Assembly (NCBI GenBank): GCA_035515235.1
Contig: DATJBS010000042.1
Coordinates: 7,973-71,972, forward strand
Origin: JAMLHH01 sp035515235
GTDB taxonomy: Bacteria > Bacteroidota > Bacteroidia > Chitinophagales > JADIYW01
Length of the DNA: 64,000 nt
Reading direction: 5' to 3'
A model generated the notes under the pieces. The model saw only the letters and a list, made by a program, of their open reading frames with translations, made no database searches and was not told where the DNA came from. This document shows positions 26,852 to 36,346 of the stretch, in pieces; the stretch's first letter is position 1; every line of letters begins with the position of its first letter. The position numbers were made by a program, and so were the translations under genes.

Positions 26852-27889
26852 TTAATTGACTGGTTTTACAAATATTAAGTAAGTAGGGAAGTGGTCACTA
26901 TAGCCACCCATATATCTATTGCTATCAAATGTTCTCTTAGGATAATTTTTATATCTACCCGTTTTTTGAATCATAAAGTCTCTTTTAAAAATTACAGCTT
27001 TATGAAAATAGTAATTGTCGGTATACTCTTTCAAATTTCCTGTAGACATCATGACTTGGTCAAATAATCCCCAAGAATCATTATAAGCTGAAGAACCTAT
27101 TCCTTTTTTATAAAAATCAACCCAAGGATTATAAATGTCTCCTTGTTTCAAATCTTTTAATTTACCTTTTGCCCCTAATACATTTGCAATACTCGGACTG
27201 ACAGGCTCGTCGTTAAAGTCGCCCATGATAAAGATTTTGTAATCTGGATTAATTTCAGTCAAAGAATCTACTTTGTTTTTTACCACTCTCGCTGCTGCAA
27301 ATCTTGCTGGAGCAGAAGCTTCTTCTCCACCTCTTCTTGATGGCCAGTGATTCACAAATACAAAAGTTGGATCGCCCATGAAAAGACCTTCTACATATAG
27401 CACATCTCTTGTGAAGAAATCTCTTTCTCCTTCTCTTCTCAAGTTGACTTCTAAAGGTTCACTATGTTTTACTTTGAAGTATTTAGGATTGTAAAGTAGA
27501 GCTACATCTATTCCTCTTTTATCAGGAGAATCATAATGTACGATTTGATAATTTCTATCCTTTAATTTTGGTGCAGCCGCTAGTGTTTCTAATACACTTC
27601 TGTTTTCTATTTCTGCAACACCTATTATGGATAATCCTTCAGGAGTTTGATCTAAAGAAATTATTGATAATACGTCAGATAGCTTAGAGATTTTATCTTC
27701 AAAAACTTCTTTATTATAGTTTAAAGCACCACTCGGCGTAAAGTCATCATCGTTCTTTAATGGATCATTAATGGTGTCAAATAAATTTTCTAGGTTGTAA
27801 AAACCGACGGTTACGACTCTATATTGTTGTTGAGCCTGTAACTGAATTGTCAATCCTACTAGAATAAATAATGCATATATCTTTTTCAT
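26852..27889 (-). CDS. Secreted endonuclease/exonuclease/phosphatase-family protein
   Basis: 345 residues with a signal peptide (cleavage after LQAQ) and an EEP (DNase I-like) fold: FYNLENLFDT (metal-binding Asn/Glu strand), GVAEIENRSV, VNHWPSRRGG with the catalytic histidine, MGDFNDEP, and a closing YSDHFPTY with the last Asp-His pair. The set of catalytic residues is complete. Substrates in the family include DNA, RNA and phosphoesters such as inositol phosphates. It is divergent from a TonB receptor and DUF5689 lipoprotein, which suggests a shared scavenging role. Confidence 0.88.
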   Translation of the reverse strand: MKKIYALFILVGLTIQLQAQQQYRVVTVGFYNLENLFDTINDPLKNDDDFTPSGALNYNKEVFEDKISKLSDVLSIISLDQTPEGLSIIGVAEIENRSVLETLAAAPKLKDRNYQIVHYDSPDKRGIDVALLYNPKYFKVKHSEPLEVNLRREGERDFFTRDVLYVEGLFMGDPTFVFVNHWPSRRGGEEASAPARFAAARVVKNKVDSLTEINPDYKIFIMGDFNDEPVSPSIANVLGAKGKLKDLKQGDIYNPWVDFYKKGIGSSAYNDSWGLFDQVMMSTGNLKEYTDNYYFHKAVIFKRDFMIQKTGRYKNYPKRTFDSNRYMGGYSDHFPTYLIFVKPVN

Positions 27890-28010
27890 AAAAATGGTAA
27901 TTCGTCGTCCAAATTAGCAATTTACATGCTAAGTTTTTCCTTCTAACATTAATTTCAGTTTTAGTTAGAAACTCTATGAGCAATTTATTCCTTCAAATGC
28001 TAAATATCCT

Positions 28011-28018
28011 TAGTTTTG
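28011..28018 (+). promoter_or_regulatory. -7 element TAGTTTTG of the TonB receptor operon
   Basis: TAnnTTTG match 21 nt before ATG 28040. It would overlap the longer TTG-initiated frame (28016), which supports the ATG start. The -33 region has no clear TTG. Confidence 0.6.
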
Positions 28019-28039
28019 TATTCAAATAGATTTTATTTC

Positions 28040-30595
28040 ATGGTTAAACGACTGATTTTTGTTCTAACCTGTTATGCCAGCACTTCAGGGTTGGTTTTTG
28101 GACAGGAAGCTATAGACACCACCAGACCTGTTGCTGTCGACGAATTAATTGAGAACCAACTTACTTTTGATGAAGCACCTATAGTTTCATTAGATGATAA
28201 TGATGTTTCGCAAGGAATATCTTCTCAGCTTACTGCTGGTAGAGATCCGTTTTTTTCAGCTGCTACTTTTAATTGGGGCGCTGCTCGATATCGAATCAGA
28301 GGATATGATAATGACAATTTTATCACCTATATGAATGGAGTCCCTATGGACTTATTAGATAGAGGTGGCTCTTCTTTCTTTCTTTGGAGTGGTTTGAATG
28401 ATGTTTTGCGTAGTAGAGATAATTCATTAGGATTAAAACCTACATCTTATTCATTTGGTGAAATCGGTGGACAATTTAGTATAGATTCTAGAGCCTCAAA
28501 ACAGTGGAAGCAGTTAAGAGTTAGTTATGCATCTACTAATAGAAATTATAATAACCGAATAATGGCGACTTATAATACCGGATTGACAAAGTCAGGATGG
28601 GCATTTTCGGTCTCTGCATCTAGAAGATGGGCTCATGAGGGATACGTGCCGGGTACATTCTATGATGGTTGGTCTTATTTTGCTTCAGCTGAAAAAGTGT
28701 TCAATAAAAGTCATTCTCTAGCATTCACAACTTTTGGCGCTCCTACTAAATCTGGTTCTGCTGCAGGTACGGTGACTGAATTGCAAGAATTAGCTGGATC
28801 TAATTATTACAATCCGTATTGGGGATATCAATCTGGAAAAGTAAGAAACTCTAGAGTGAATAAAAGCCATCAACCTACTTTCATATTGACGCATGAGTAT
28901 AGTCCTTCTAATAAATTAAATATTATGACAGCGGCTTCTTTTACTACAGGTATAAGAAAAAGCTCTGCTTTAGATTGGTATAATGTAAGCGATCCTAGAC
29001 CAGATTATTACAGAAATATGCCGAGCTATATCAAAGAAGATTATTATAGAAACTTATTGATTGATAGAATAAAAGCTGACCCGAGTTTGATCCAAGTGAA
29101 TTGGGATAGAATGTATGACGTCAATTTAAATAATACAGAAACTATTAAAAATGTAAACGGAATCCAAGGGAATGATGTGACAGGTAAACGTTCAAGATAT
29201 ATCATTGAGCAAAGAGTATCTAAAGTCCAAAGAGTGAATTTGAATTCTGTAGTAAATGCTACAATAGATGAACATTTGAATTTCTCTGGAGGAATTTCTT
29301 ACCAATACCAAAAAAATAGATTGTATAAAGAAGTAGGAGATTTATTAGGTGGAGATTTTTATGTGAATTTAAATCAATTTGCTGAAAGAGATTATCCTGG
29401 ATCAAATGCTAATCAAAATGACTTAAATCATCCTAATCAAATCGTAAAAGTAGGAGATAAGTATGGATACGATTATGATATGGTATTTCATAAAGCTGCA
29501 GCTTGGGGACAATTACAAGGGAAATGGAATCAATTGGATGCTTTTTTAAGTGCTGAAATTTCTCATTCTACTTATTTCAGAGATGGTAATTATAGAAATG
29601 GATTGTTTGTAGATAATTCATTTGGAAAATCTGAAGTGAAAAACTTTTTAAACTATGGTGTAAAAGGTGGAGCTACTTATAAAATCAATGGTAGAAACTA
29701 TGTTTATGCAAATGCTAGCTATTCTACAAGAGCACCTTACTTCCAAGATATATTTGTATCACCAAGAACTAGAAATAGTGCAGTCGGAGATCCTAAAAAT
29801 GAAAAAATAGCTTCAGTAGAATCAGGTTATGTATTGAATACTCCAAAAGTGAAAGCTAGGCTGAGTGGATATTTGACGAAGTTTAATGATTTGACAAAGA
29901 CGATGACTTTCTATCACGATGTTTATAGAAATAATGTCAATTACACTTTGACAGATATCGATAAAATCCATTTCGGTGGAGAATTAGGTATAGAAGCGAA
30001 AGTTTACAAAGGTTTGACAGCTTCTTTTGCAGCAGCATTAGGTAGATATTACTTTACATCTAGACAAAAAGCTACAGTCACTGTAGACAATAGTTCTGAT
30101 GTTTTAGCTTCCAACGAGGTGATTTATTCTAAGTTCTTTAAAATGGGCGGCACACCACAAACTGCGGCAACTTTAGGTTTGAATTACCGTTCACCGAAAT
30201 ATTGGTTTGTCAGTGCAAATTTGAACTACTTCGATGATATGTGGTTAGATTTTAATCCTATTAGAAGAACTTGGTCAGCAGTAGAATCTGTTCCAAATCC
30301 TTCTGATAATTATGATCAAATTATCCAACAAGAAAAATTAAAAAGACAACTTACATTGGACGTATATGGTGGATATTCTTGGAAAATCAATAATATCATG
30401 AAAGGTCTTAAGAAATCACATTTTATATACATGAATGTGGGAATCAATAATATCACTAACAACAAAAATTTAGTGACAGGTGGCTATGAGCAATTGAGAT
30501 TTGACTTTGAAAATTCAGACATCAATAAATTCCCATCTAGATACTTCTTTGCATACGGCATCAATTATTTCTTCAGCATTTCTTACAAATTATAA
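28040..30595 (+). CDS. TonB-dependent outer-membrane receptor
   Basis: 851-residue outer-membrane transporter starting at ATG 28040, followed by a signal peptide (to about VFGQ). A plug domain occupies about 45-150 (YRIRGYDNDNFITYMNGVPM, FSFGEIGGQ-like strands) and the rest is a 22-strand barrel with alternating aromatic strands, ending in FSISYKL, a typical outer-membrane C-terminus. There is no N-terminal carboxypeptidase-regulatory domain of the SusC type. It is followed after 17 nt by a DUF5689 lipoprotein and is divergent from a secreted nuclease-fold enzyme. The ligand is unknown. Confidence 0.9.
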   Translation: MVKRLIFVLTCYASTSGLVFGQEAIDTTRPVAVDELIENQLTFDEAPIVSLDDNDVSQGISSQLTAGRDPFFSAATFNWGAARYRIRGYDNDNFITYMNGVPMDLLDRGGSSFFLWSGLNDVLRSRDNSLGLKPTSYSFGEIGGQFSIDSRASKQWKQLRVSYASTNRNYNNRIMATYNTGLTKSGWAFSVSASRRWAHEGYVPGTFYDGWSYFASAEKVFNKSHSLAFTTFGAPTKSGSAAGTVTELQELAGSNYYNPYWGYQSGKVRNSRVNKSHQPTFILTHEYSPSNKLNIMTAASFTTGIRKSSALDWYNVSDPRPDYYRNMPSYIKEDYYRNLLIDRIKADPSLIQVNWDRMYDVNLNNTETIKNVNGIQGNDVTGKRSRYIIEQRVSKVQRVNLNSVVNATIDEHLNFSGGISYQYQKNRLYKEVGDLLGGDFYVNLNQFAERDYPGSNANQNDLNHPNQIVKVGDKYGYDYDMVFHKAAAWGQLQGKWNQLDAFLSAEISHSTYFRDGNYRNGLFVDNSFGKSEVKNFLNYGVKGGATYKINGRNYVYANASYSTRAPYFQDIFVSPRTRNSAVGDPKNEKIASVESGYVLNTPKVKARLSGYLTKFNDLTKTMTFYHDVYRNNVNYTLTDIDKIHFGGELGIEAKVYKGLTASFAAALGRYYFTSRQKATVTVDNSSDVLASNEVIYSKFFKMGGTPQTAATLGLNYRSPKYWFVSANLNYFDDMWLDFNPIRRTWSAVESVPNPSDNYDQIIQQEKLKRQLTLDVYGGYSWKINNIMKGLKKSHFIYMNVGINNITNNKNLVTGGYEQLRFDFENSDINKFPSRYFFAYGINYFFSISYKL

Positions 30596-30612
30596 ACTAT
30601 AAAATCATTTTA

Positions 30613-32043
30613 ATGAAATCATTTTCAATCATATTCAAAACGCTTTTAGTTGCTGTATTAGCTTCAACTTTAACGACTAGTTGTATTAAGGATAAGTATG
30701 ACGAACCAGTTCAGCTACCTGATGTAGATCCTAATTTAGAAGTCAATCTTACCATTGAGCAATTAAAAGATTTATACAAAACTGAGCCTGTTCAAATCAC
30801 AGAGGATTACATTATCTCTGGAGTAGTGATTAGTGACGATCAAGATGGCAACGTTTATCAAACACTAATTATTCAAGATGAAACAGGTGGAGTAGGTTTT
30901 AGAGTTCAAAGAACAGATCTTTTTACTGATTTCCCTTTCGGTAGAAAAGTATATGTAAAATTAAAAGGCCTTTGGGTAGGTTCATTCAATAATTTGATTC
31001 AAATCGGTGCTGCTGATGACGGACAAGGTAGTGTTACACTGATTTCTGCTTCATTCGTAGGAGATTTCTTTGTTAAAGGACCAAGAGGTCAAGTTGTTAC
31101 TCCTTTAGAAATTGATATTGCTGATTTGAGTAGCAAGTATCAAAACACTTTAATCAAATTAAAAGATGTTCAGTTTATTGAGAGCCAAGCAGGTAAAGTA
31201 ACTTACGCCGATGCTGTAAAAAAGCAAAATGGAACTACGAATCTTGAAGATTGTAATGGCAATAAAATAGAATTGAGAACAAGTGGGTATGCTAAATTTG
31301 CTGGAGATGTTGTTCCTGCAGGTAAAGGTGATGTAGTAGCTATCTACCAAATCTATAAAGCGTCAAATCAATTATTGATTAATCGTACAAGCGATGTACA
31401 ATTAACGAATTCTGATAGATGTGGTGGTGGAACAGTAGATCCTCCATTAGATACTATCGCACCATCAGTGCCAGGACCAGATGCTAAATTATTATTCCCA
31501 GGAGCTGACTTTGAAGATTTCGCAGTGTTTAAAGCTCAAGTAGACTCAAAGTTTGGCTTGAAACCTTATGCTGTAAGTGCAATAGGAGAGGGTTTTGGTG
31601 GAGGTAATGCTTTAGCATTAAGAGGAACTCCAGGAGGAAATGATTATGTATTTTCTATTCTTGCTTCAGCTCAAGCTACTTTTCCAGTAGGAGCGAAGTA
31701 TATTTCGTTTTATGTAAAAGGGAAAACTACTGCGGTTGACCCTAAAGATTTAAAATCAATATCTATAAATGTTCAGAGATCTAATGGTACTAATTATGAT
31801 GTTTTTAACGCATTAAATTTATCTTCAAATGCCCTATTGAAAGCATCAACAGAAATACAATCAAATGGTAATGGTACTAATGATTATAGAGGTGTAATAG
31901 ATACTAAAGATAAATGGGTTTTGGTAACTCTTGATATTGCTGAACTAGATGTAAATAGAACCAACACAAGTACAATTTTCTCAATTAAAGTAGGAAGCAA
32001 ATCTACCTTTGATTTATTAATTGATAATATAGTGGTTTGGTAA
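30613..32043 (+). CDS. DUF5689 surface lipoprotein
   Basis: 476-residue lipoprotein (lipobox TTSC, Cys24). The first half (about 50-275) matches DUF5689, an OB-fold-like domain of Bacteroidota (segments ITEDYIISGVVISDDQDGN, LIIQDETGGVGFRV, GRKVYVKLKGLWVG). The second half (about 290-475) is a jelly-roll-like beta domain (VGAKYISFYVKG, FDLLIDNIVVW end). Such proteins are commonly encoded beside TonB receptors. It is presumably the surface partner that captures substrate for the receptor just upstream, 17 nt away. Confidence 0.82.
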   Translation: MKSFSIIFKTLLVAVLASTLTTSCIKDKYDEPVQLPDVDPNLEVNLTIEQLKDLYKTEPVQITEDYIISGVVISDDQDGNVYQTLIIQDETGGVGFRVQRTDLFTDFPFGRKVYVKLKGLWVGSFNNLIQIGAADDGQGSVTLISASFVGDFFVKGPRGQVVTPLEIDIADLSSKYQNTLIKLKDVQFIESQAGKVTYADAVKKQNGTTNLEDCNGNKIELRTSGYAKFAGDVVPAGKGDVVAIYQIYKASNQLLINRTSDVQLTNSDRCGGGTVDPPLDTIAPSVPGPDAKLLFPGADFEDFAVFKAQVDSKFGLKPYAVSAIGEGFGGGNALALRGTPGGNDYVFSILASAQATFPVGAKYISFYVKGKTTAVDPKDLKSISINVQRSNGTNYDVFNALNLSSNALLKASTEIQSNGNGTNDYRGVIDTKDKWVLVTLDIAELDVNRTNTSTIFSIKVGSKSTFDLLIDNIVVW

Positions 32044-32067
32044 TTTCCAATAAACTCTTATATAAAC

Positions 32068-32099
32068 AAAACTCCGAATCTATTTAGGTTCGGAGTTTT
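32068..32099 (+). terminator. Terminator of the TonB receptor/DUF5689 operon
   Basis: Stem AAAACTCCGAA / TTCGGAGTTTT followed by more T, 25 nt after the stop. Confidence 0.92.
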
Positions 32100-32232
32100 T
32101 TTTATGCGCTTATTATTCTTTAAGATTCACTGGAGGTTTTAGATATTTAGCAAGGAAGCATCTTATCTAGGACTTATTTCTACATTGCTTTTTTGATGCT
32201 AAAGATGTATGTTCTATTAATAATTTAATCTA

Positions 32233-32997
32233 TTAGTAGAAGAATTTCCGAATAGCTATAAATACAAATACCATAACTGTATATCCTAAAAAGAAAGGGA
32301 GTATAAATGCTTTTAAACCTAAAACTAACATGATTGCAATGATGAGTAGTTGGAAGCCTAAGCCAAGCGTAGATACACTCGTCATGAGCCAATTGGGCAA
32401 GTCTTTACCTTTATAAGCATTGCTATCTAATACGTAAATAGTTCTGTCAAAAGCTCCATAAAATAATTTATACAACCCAAAAAGGATATTCACATGCTCT
32501 TGGCTTTCTCCTTGAAAAGCGATAGGCGTTTCGTCTTCAAATACTCGACTAGTTGTATCGCCATTAAATTTATTTCTTAGAATCACGTAGTAATAATTAT
32601 ACAGTGTTCCTTGTAATTGTAAGCCCAAGAAAGCTATCAAGCTCACCCAAACATTAGTGTCGCTGATTATCCAAATAGAAATGAATATTAATGCATTTAA
32701 TACAATATCTGCTACAGAGTCTAAGTAGCGACCGGTATAAGATGGCGTTTGTTTGACCCGTGCTAGTTCACCATCGGCTGCATCGAGAATAGACTTGAAA
32801 ATTAAAAAGAATGCGGCGGACCAATAATGACCTTGAATGATACAATAAATAGCTATAAGACCAGATATTATAAAACCAATGGTAACATGAATGGGAGTGA
32901 AAGTGGTATCCTTTAAGGAGTGGGCGATGAATCTAGCGACTGGTCTTCCGTAATCTGAAAGATCAATAAATTGATGCTCTTTAGGCAATTTTGACAT
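32233..32997 (-). CDS. CDP-alcohol phosphatidyltransferase family protein
   Basis: 254-residue membrane enzyme with about six helices and the complete family motif D-x2-DG-x2-AR-x8-G-x3-D-x3-D (Asp72, Asp75, Gly76, Ala79, Arg80, Gly89, Asp93, Asp97). These residues bind CDP and two metal ions. The enzyme joins a CDP-activated lipid or alcohol to a hydroxyl acceptor in phospholipid or related polar lipid synthesis. The specific product is not deducible. It is a single gene with a -7 element at 33044. Confidence 0.88.
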   Translation of the reverse strand: MSKLPKEHQFIDLSDYGRPVARFIAHSLKDTTFTPIHVTIGFIISGLIAIYCIIQGHYWSAAFFLIFKSILDAADGELARVKQTPSYTGRYLDSVADIVLNALIFISIWIISDTNVWVSLIAFLGLQLQGTLYNYYYVILRNKFNGDTTSRVFEDETPIAFQGESQEHVNILFGLYKLFYGAFDRTIYVLDSNAYKGKDLPNWLMTSVSTLGLGFQLLIIAIMLVLGLKAFILPFFLGYTVMVFVFIAIRKFFY

Positions 32998-33043
32998 GCA
33001 ATATCATAGAGGTGCTCAATTCGGAATATACCATTGAGTAGGG

Positions 33044-33051
33044 CAAAGATA
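33044..33051 (-). promoter_or_regulatory. -7 element TATCTTTG of the CDP-alcohol transferase gene
   Basis: Minus-strand TATCTTTG, 46 nt before the ATG at 32997. No clear -33. Confidence 0.55.
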
Positions 33052-33246
33052 GGACAAAATAAATCTGAGGAATCATTTTTAGGAGTTAATTATATTGAAA
33101 ATGTAAGACTTTTATTGTAGATATTATCAATGTTCATTCTCCTTAGATAATATCTTTTACCTCTAATAAATTCATAAAGTTTGAATTGATATGATGTATT
33201 TTACTGTGAAATCAATATTTAATTTGTTGTCTGAAAACGTTGTAGT

Positions 33247-33663
33247 TTATTCTTGATATGCTTTCTTAGTCAATCGTTTAGAAATCCACCAATAATTTCC
33301 ACATGGATCTATAATTCCTGATTGTCGATCCTCATAGGGCATATCTGCAGGTTCAAATTCTACTTGAGCTCCACATTGTATAGCTCTTTGATGAACCTCT
33401 TCCACATTGTCTACATAGATATACATGGAGGTTTTCATGCCTCCAAATTTCCCATTAGCTTCGCTGATCATAAAGCAAGTATCTCCAATTTGTAGTATGC
33501 AATTGGAAATCCGTCCACTTTTAGGATGAATAGAACGATTCAACTCTTTAGCATAAAAAGCATTCTTTAAGAAATTAATCAATTCTTGTGCTTGATTCAC
33601 GATGAGATAAGGTGTAACTGTATGGAATCCTTCTGGTTTATAAGTTTTGAAAATGTCTTCCAT
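33247..33663 (-). CDS. VOC-superfamily (glyoxalase/bleomycin-resistance-like) protein
   Basis: 138-residue protein with the paired beta-alpha-beta units of the vicinal-oxygen-chelate fold, closest to PhnB/YdcJ-like members: TVTPYLIVNQAQELINFLKNAF opening, FMISEANGKFGG, SMYIYVDNVEEVHQRA, and the closing IIDPCGNYWWIS with a terminal metal-site-like segment. Activity cannot be assigned. It is a single gene. Confidence 0.82.
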   Translation of the reverse strand: MEDIFKTYKPEGFHTVTPYLIVNQAQELINFLKNAFYAKELNRSIHPKSGRISNCILQIGDTCFMISEANGKFGGMKTSMYIYVDNVEEVHQRAIQCGAQVEFEPADMPYEDRQSGIIDPCGNYWWISKRLTKKAYQE

Positions 33664-33784
33664 AGCATATTATTTATTGGTAATTATTCCTTATAAACAG
33701 AAAATCCAACACTAATGTTTCTCAAAAAACAAATTGAGCCACACCAATGTCGGAACTGTATTAGAATTATTTTTAAACTGTACT

Positions 33785-34983
33785 TTACTCAGGTAAGCCG
33801 TAAGTTTCAACTACATAATCTATATCCTTATCACCTCTTCCGCTTAAGTTTACTAAAATAGATTTTTGTGGGTGTTCTTGAGCTAATTTTATCGCATAAG
33901 CCACAGCGTGCGAGCTTTCAAGTGCTGGAATTATTCCTTCTAATCTACTCAATTCATAAAATGCATTGATAGCTTCTTCATCATTAATGCTATCGTAATT
34001 TACAGCATTCATATCTTTAAGCATACTATGTTCTGGTCCGACACCAGGATAATCAAGTCCACTTGCTACTGAATATACTGCTGAAGGCTCGCCATTTTCG
34101 TCTTGTAATGTATAACATTTGAAGCCATGAATAATTCCTGGAGTTCCGAACTTCATTGTAGATGCATGATCACCTAATTTCATAGAGCGACCACCAGGTT
34201 CCACGCCATGAAGTTGACATTCTTCGTCATCAATAAATGCAGCGAATATACCCATAGCATTACTTCCTCCACTTACACAAGCCACTACATTATCAGGCAG
34301 CTCACCTGTCATTTCTAAGAATTGCTCACGCGCTTCTATTCCTACTACTCTTTGAAAATCACGAACCATCATAGGAAAGGGGTGTGGTCCTACCACCGAA
34401 CCAATGCAGTAGATTGTATTTTCTGGATCTTTAAGATAAGAGTCAAAAGCAGAATCTACGGCTTCTTTTAAAGTTTTCAATCCATGAGATACTGATATAA
34501 CTTTTGCACCTAGTATTTGCATACGCACTACATTAGGATGTTGTTTTTTAATATCGACTTCGCCCATGTGTATTTCACACTCCAAACCAAAATATGCAGC
34601 AGCAGTGGCTAGAGCTACGCCATGTTGACCAGCACCAGTTTCAGCAATAAGTTTCTTTTTGCCTAAGTGTTTAGCAAGTAAAGCTTCACCCATACAGTGG
34701 TTCAATTTATGAGCACCGGTATGATTTAAGTCTTCTCGTTTTAAATAAATACGTCCACCATATTTTTCTGATAGTCGTGCGCAATAATAAACAGGAGTTG
34801 GTCGACCTTGATAATGCTTGCGTATGCTTCTAAGCTCTTGAATAAAATTGTGAGATTTACTGATGGTATGATAAGCATCAGCTATTTTTTTCATTTCTAC
34901 TTCTAAAACAGGAGGAACAAATGCACCACCATACTCTTCGAAAAACCTTCACTATTAGGGTACTTTTTTAAATAATTGCTCAT
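33785..34983 (-). pseudogene. trpB: Tryptophan synthase beta chain, single-base frameshift near the N-terminus
   Basis: PLP enzyme that condenses indole and serine to tryptophan. The main frame (369 residues from an internal ATG at 34894) has KREDLNHTGAHKLNH with the PLP lysine, GAGQHGVA and the SGGSNA phosphate loop. The missing N-terminus is present upstream in another frame: ATG 34983 opens MSNYLKKYPNSEGF, and the main frame continues upstream as FEEYGGAFVPPVLEVE before that ATG. One extra base in the 5-base homopolymer at 34941-34945 (GGTTTTTCG on the coding strand) would join them into 399 residues, the normal TrpB length. It is either an assembly error, a fresh mutation, or slippage. 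The gene stands alone, without trpA. Confidence 0.87.
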
Positions 34984-35188
34984 AAAATGTTTTTATATAA
35001 ATATACTAAACGGATTAAAAATATCCGACCTTTTTAGAACGAATAAAGAATGAAATTGAACTGAATGATACAATAATGCTTTCTTAATTGTAGAGATTTT
35101 TTTTCTTCTTTAGGAAAAATGAGTGCAAATTGATTGCTGATTCAGAGTTTGTTTGTTTTTAGAATTTAGAGAAAAATTGAGTAAATGA

Positions 35189-35232
35189 AAATAGGGCAGA
35201 AGTAAGTTGTTAACTTATCTAAAGCCCTATTT
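35189..35232 (-). terminator. Terminator behind aqpZ
   Basis: Outer stem AAATAGGGC / GCCCTATTT enclosing a second inverted repeat (AAGTT / AACTT). On the minus strand it is followed by TTTC. It lies 21 nt past the aqpZ stop. Confidence 0.75.
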
Positions 35233-35252
35233 ACTATTGTTTAAAATTTTTA

Positions 35253-35942
35253 TTAATCTTGTTTCTCAGGAGAGAGAAACTTGTAAGCCATTCCCGCTAA
35301 AATTGCACCCACTATTGGAGCTAGCCAAAATAACCACAATTGACCTAATGCCCAATCTCCAGCAAATATTGCCTGACTTGTACTTCTTGCAGGATTGACT
35401 GAAGTATTAGTTACAGGAATGCTAATAAGATGTATTAAGGTTAAGCCCAATCCAATGGATATTCCTGCAAAACCCTTTGGTGCTTTTGAATGAGTAGCTC
35501 CTAAAATAATCGTCAAAAACATAAAAGTCATGGCGATTTCAGATACAAGAGCAGACAACATGCTATACCTTCCAGGTGAATGTTCTCCATAACCATTTGC
35601 TGCAAAACCACCTATTTCAAAACCTGGTTTTCCACTTGCAATAAGATATAAAATACTAGCTCCTGCGATTGCACCTAATACTTGAGCGGTAATGTAAGGC
35701 AGTAATTCTTTTTTGTCAAATCGACCGCCCATCCATAGTCCAATGGATACTGCTGGATTTAAATGACATCCTGAAATGTGTCCAATTGCATATGCCATAG
35801 TTAATACTGTTAATCCAAATGCCATTGCTACGCCCACAAATCCAATACCTAATTCAGGATATGCTGCTGCTAATACAGCACTTCCACAACCACCAAGAAC
35901 TAACCATAATGTTCCAATAAATTCTGCTACTACTTTTTTCAT
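35253..35942 (-). CDS. aqpZ: Aquaporin Z
   Basis: 229-residue six-helix water channel. The two NPA motifs are at 62-64 (HLNPAVS) and 183-185 (SVNPARS). The selectivity-filter residues Phe42, His171, Thr180 and Arg186 match the water-specific AqpZ pattern rather than a glycerol facilitator. The IHLISIPVTNTSVNPARS run is typical of AqpZ. Monocistronic, with a terminator behind it. Confidence 0.95.
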   Translation of the reverse strand: MKKVVAEFIGTLWLVLGGCGSAVLAAAYPELGIGFVGVAMAFGLTVLTMAYAIGHISGCHLNPAVSIGLWMGGRFDKKELLPYITAQVLGAIAGASILYLIASGKPGFEIGGFAANGYGEHSPGRYSMLSALVSEIAMTFMFLTIILGATHSKAPKGFAGISIGLGLTLIHLISIPVTNTSVNPARSTSQAIFAGDWALGQLWLFWLAPIVGAILAGMAYKFLSPEKQD

Positions 35943-36346
35943 AAACTACTTTAATTAAAATTGTTATTACTAATTATTTATTTACTATTAATATTATATC
36001 TATATATTGTTTCGCTTAGTGAGCGAAATGAGGCCAAATTCTAATTAACTACTATGGCTTCAAAACTCAAAATTAACATTTCATATCAGAAATCCAAAGT
36101 TGATTTGAACAGAAGTGACAAGGTTACCTCATTAGTAAGTAATATAACTTATTGATAATCTTCTTTGTATTGTATAAAGTAATATTTTATTTAAATGTAT
36201 TTATCTATATTTCGCTTATTGTTGATTAATTAATGGCTCTAAGTCCAGTTTATAAAATTTAATCTTTATATACTTTTTAAAGAAGCCTAGATATATTTTT
36301 ATGAAGTATTTTTATTTGTTATATTGAAAATATTTTATTTATTCAG
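35943..36346. other. Intergenic region, nothing recognised
   Basis: 404 nt, very AT-rich, between aqpZ and a CHAP gene, both on the minus strand. No open frame, hairpin or promoter match that I can support. It should hold the aqpZ promoter near its left end. Confidence 0.5.

Noticed and set aside
34930..34950. Programmed ribosomal frameshift in trpB
   Set aside because: The run is only five T with no typical slippery heptamer, no downstream structure was seen, and TrpB is not known to be expressed in this way. Error or mutation is simpler.
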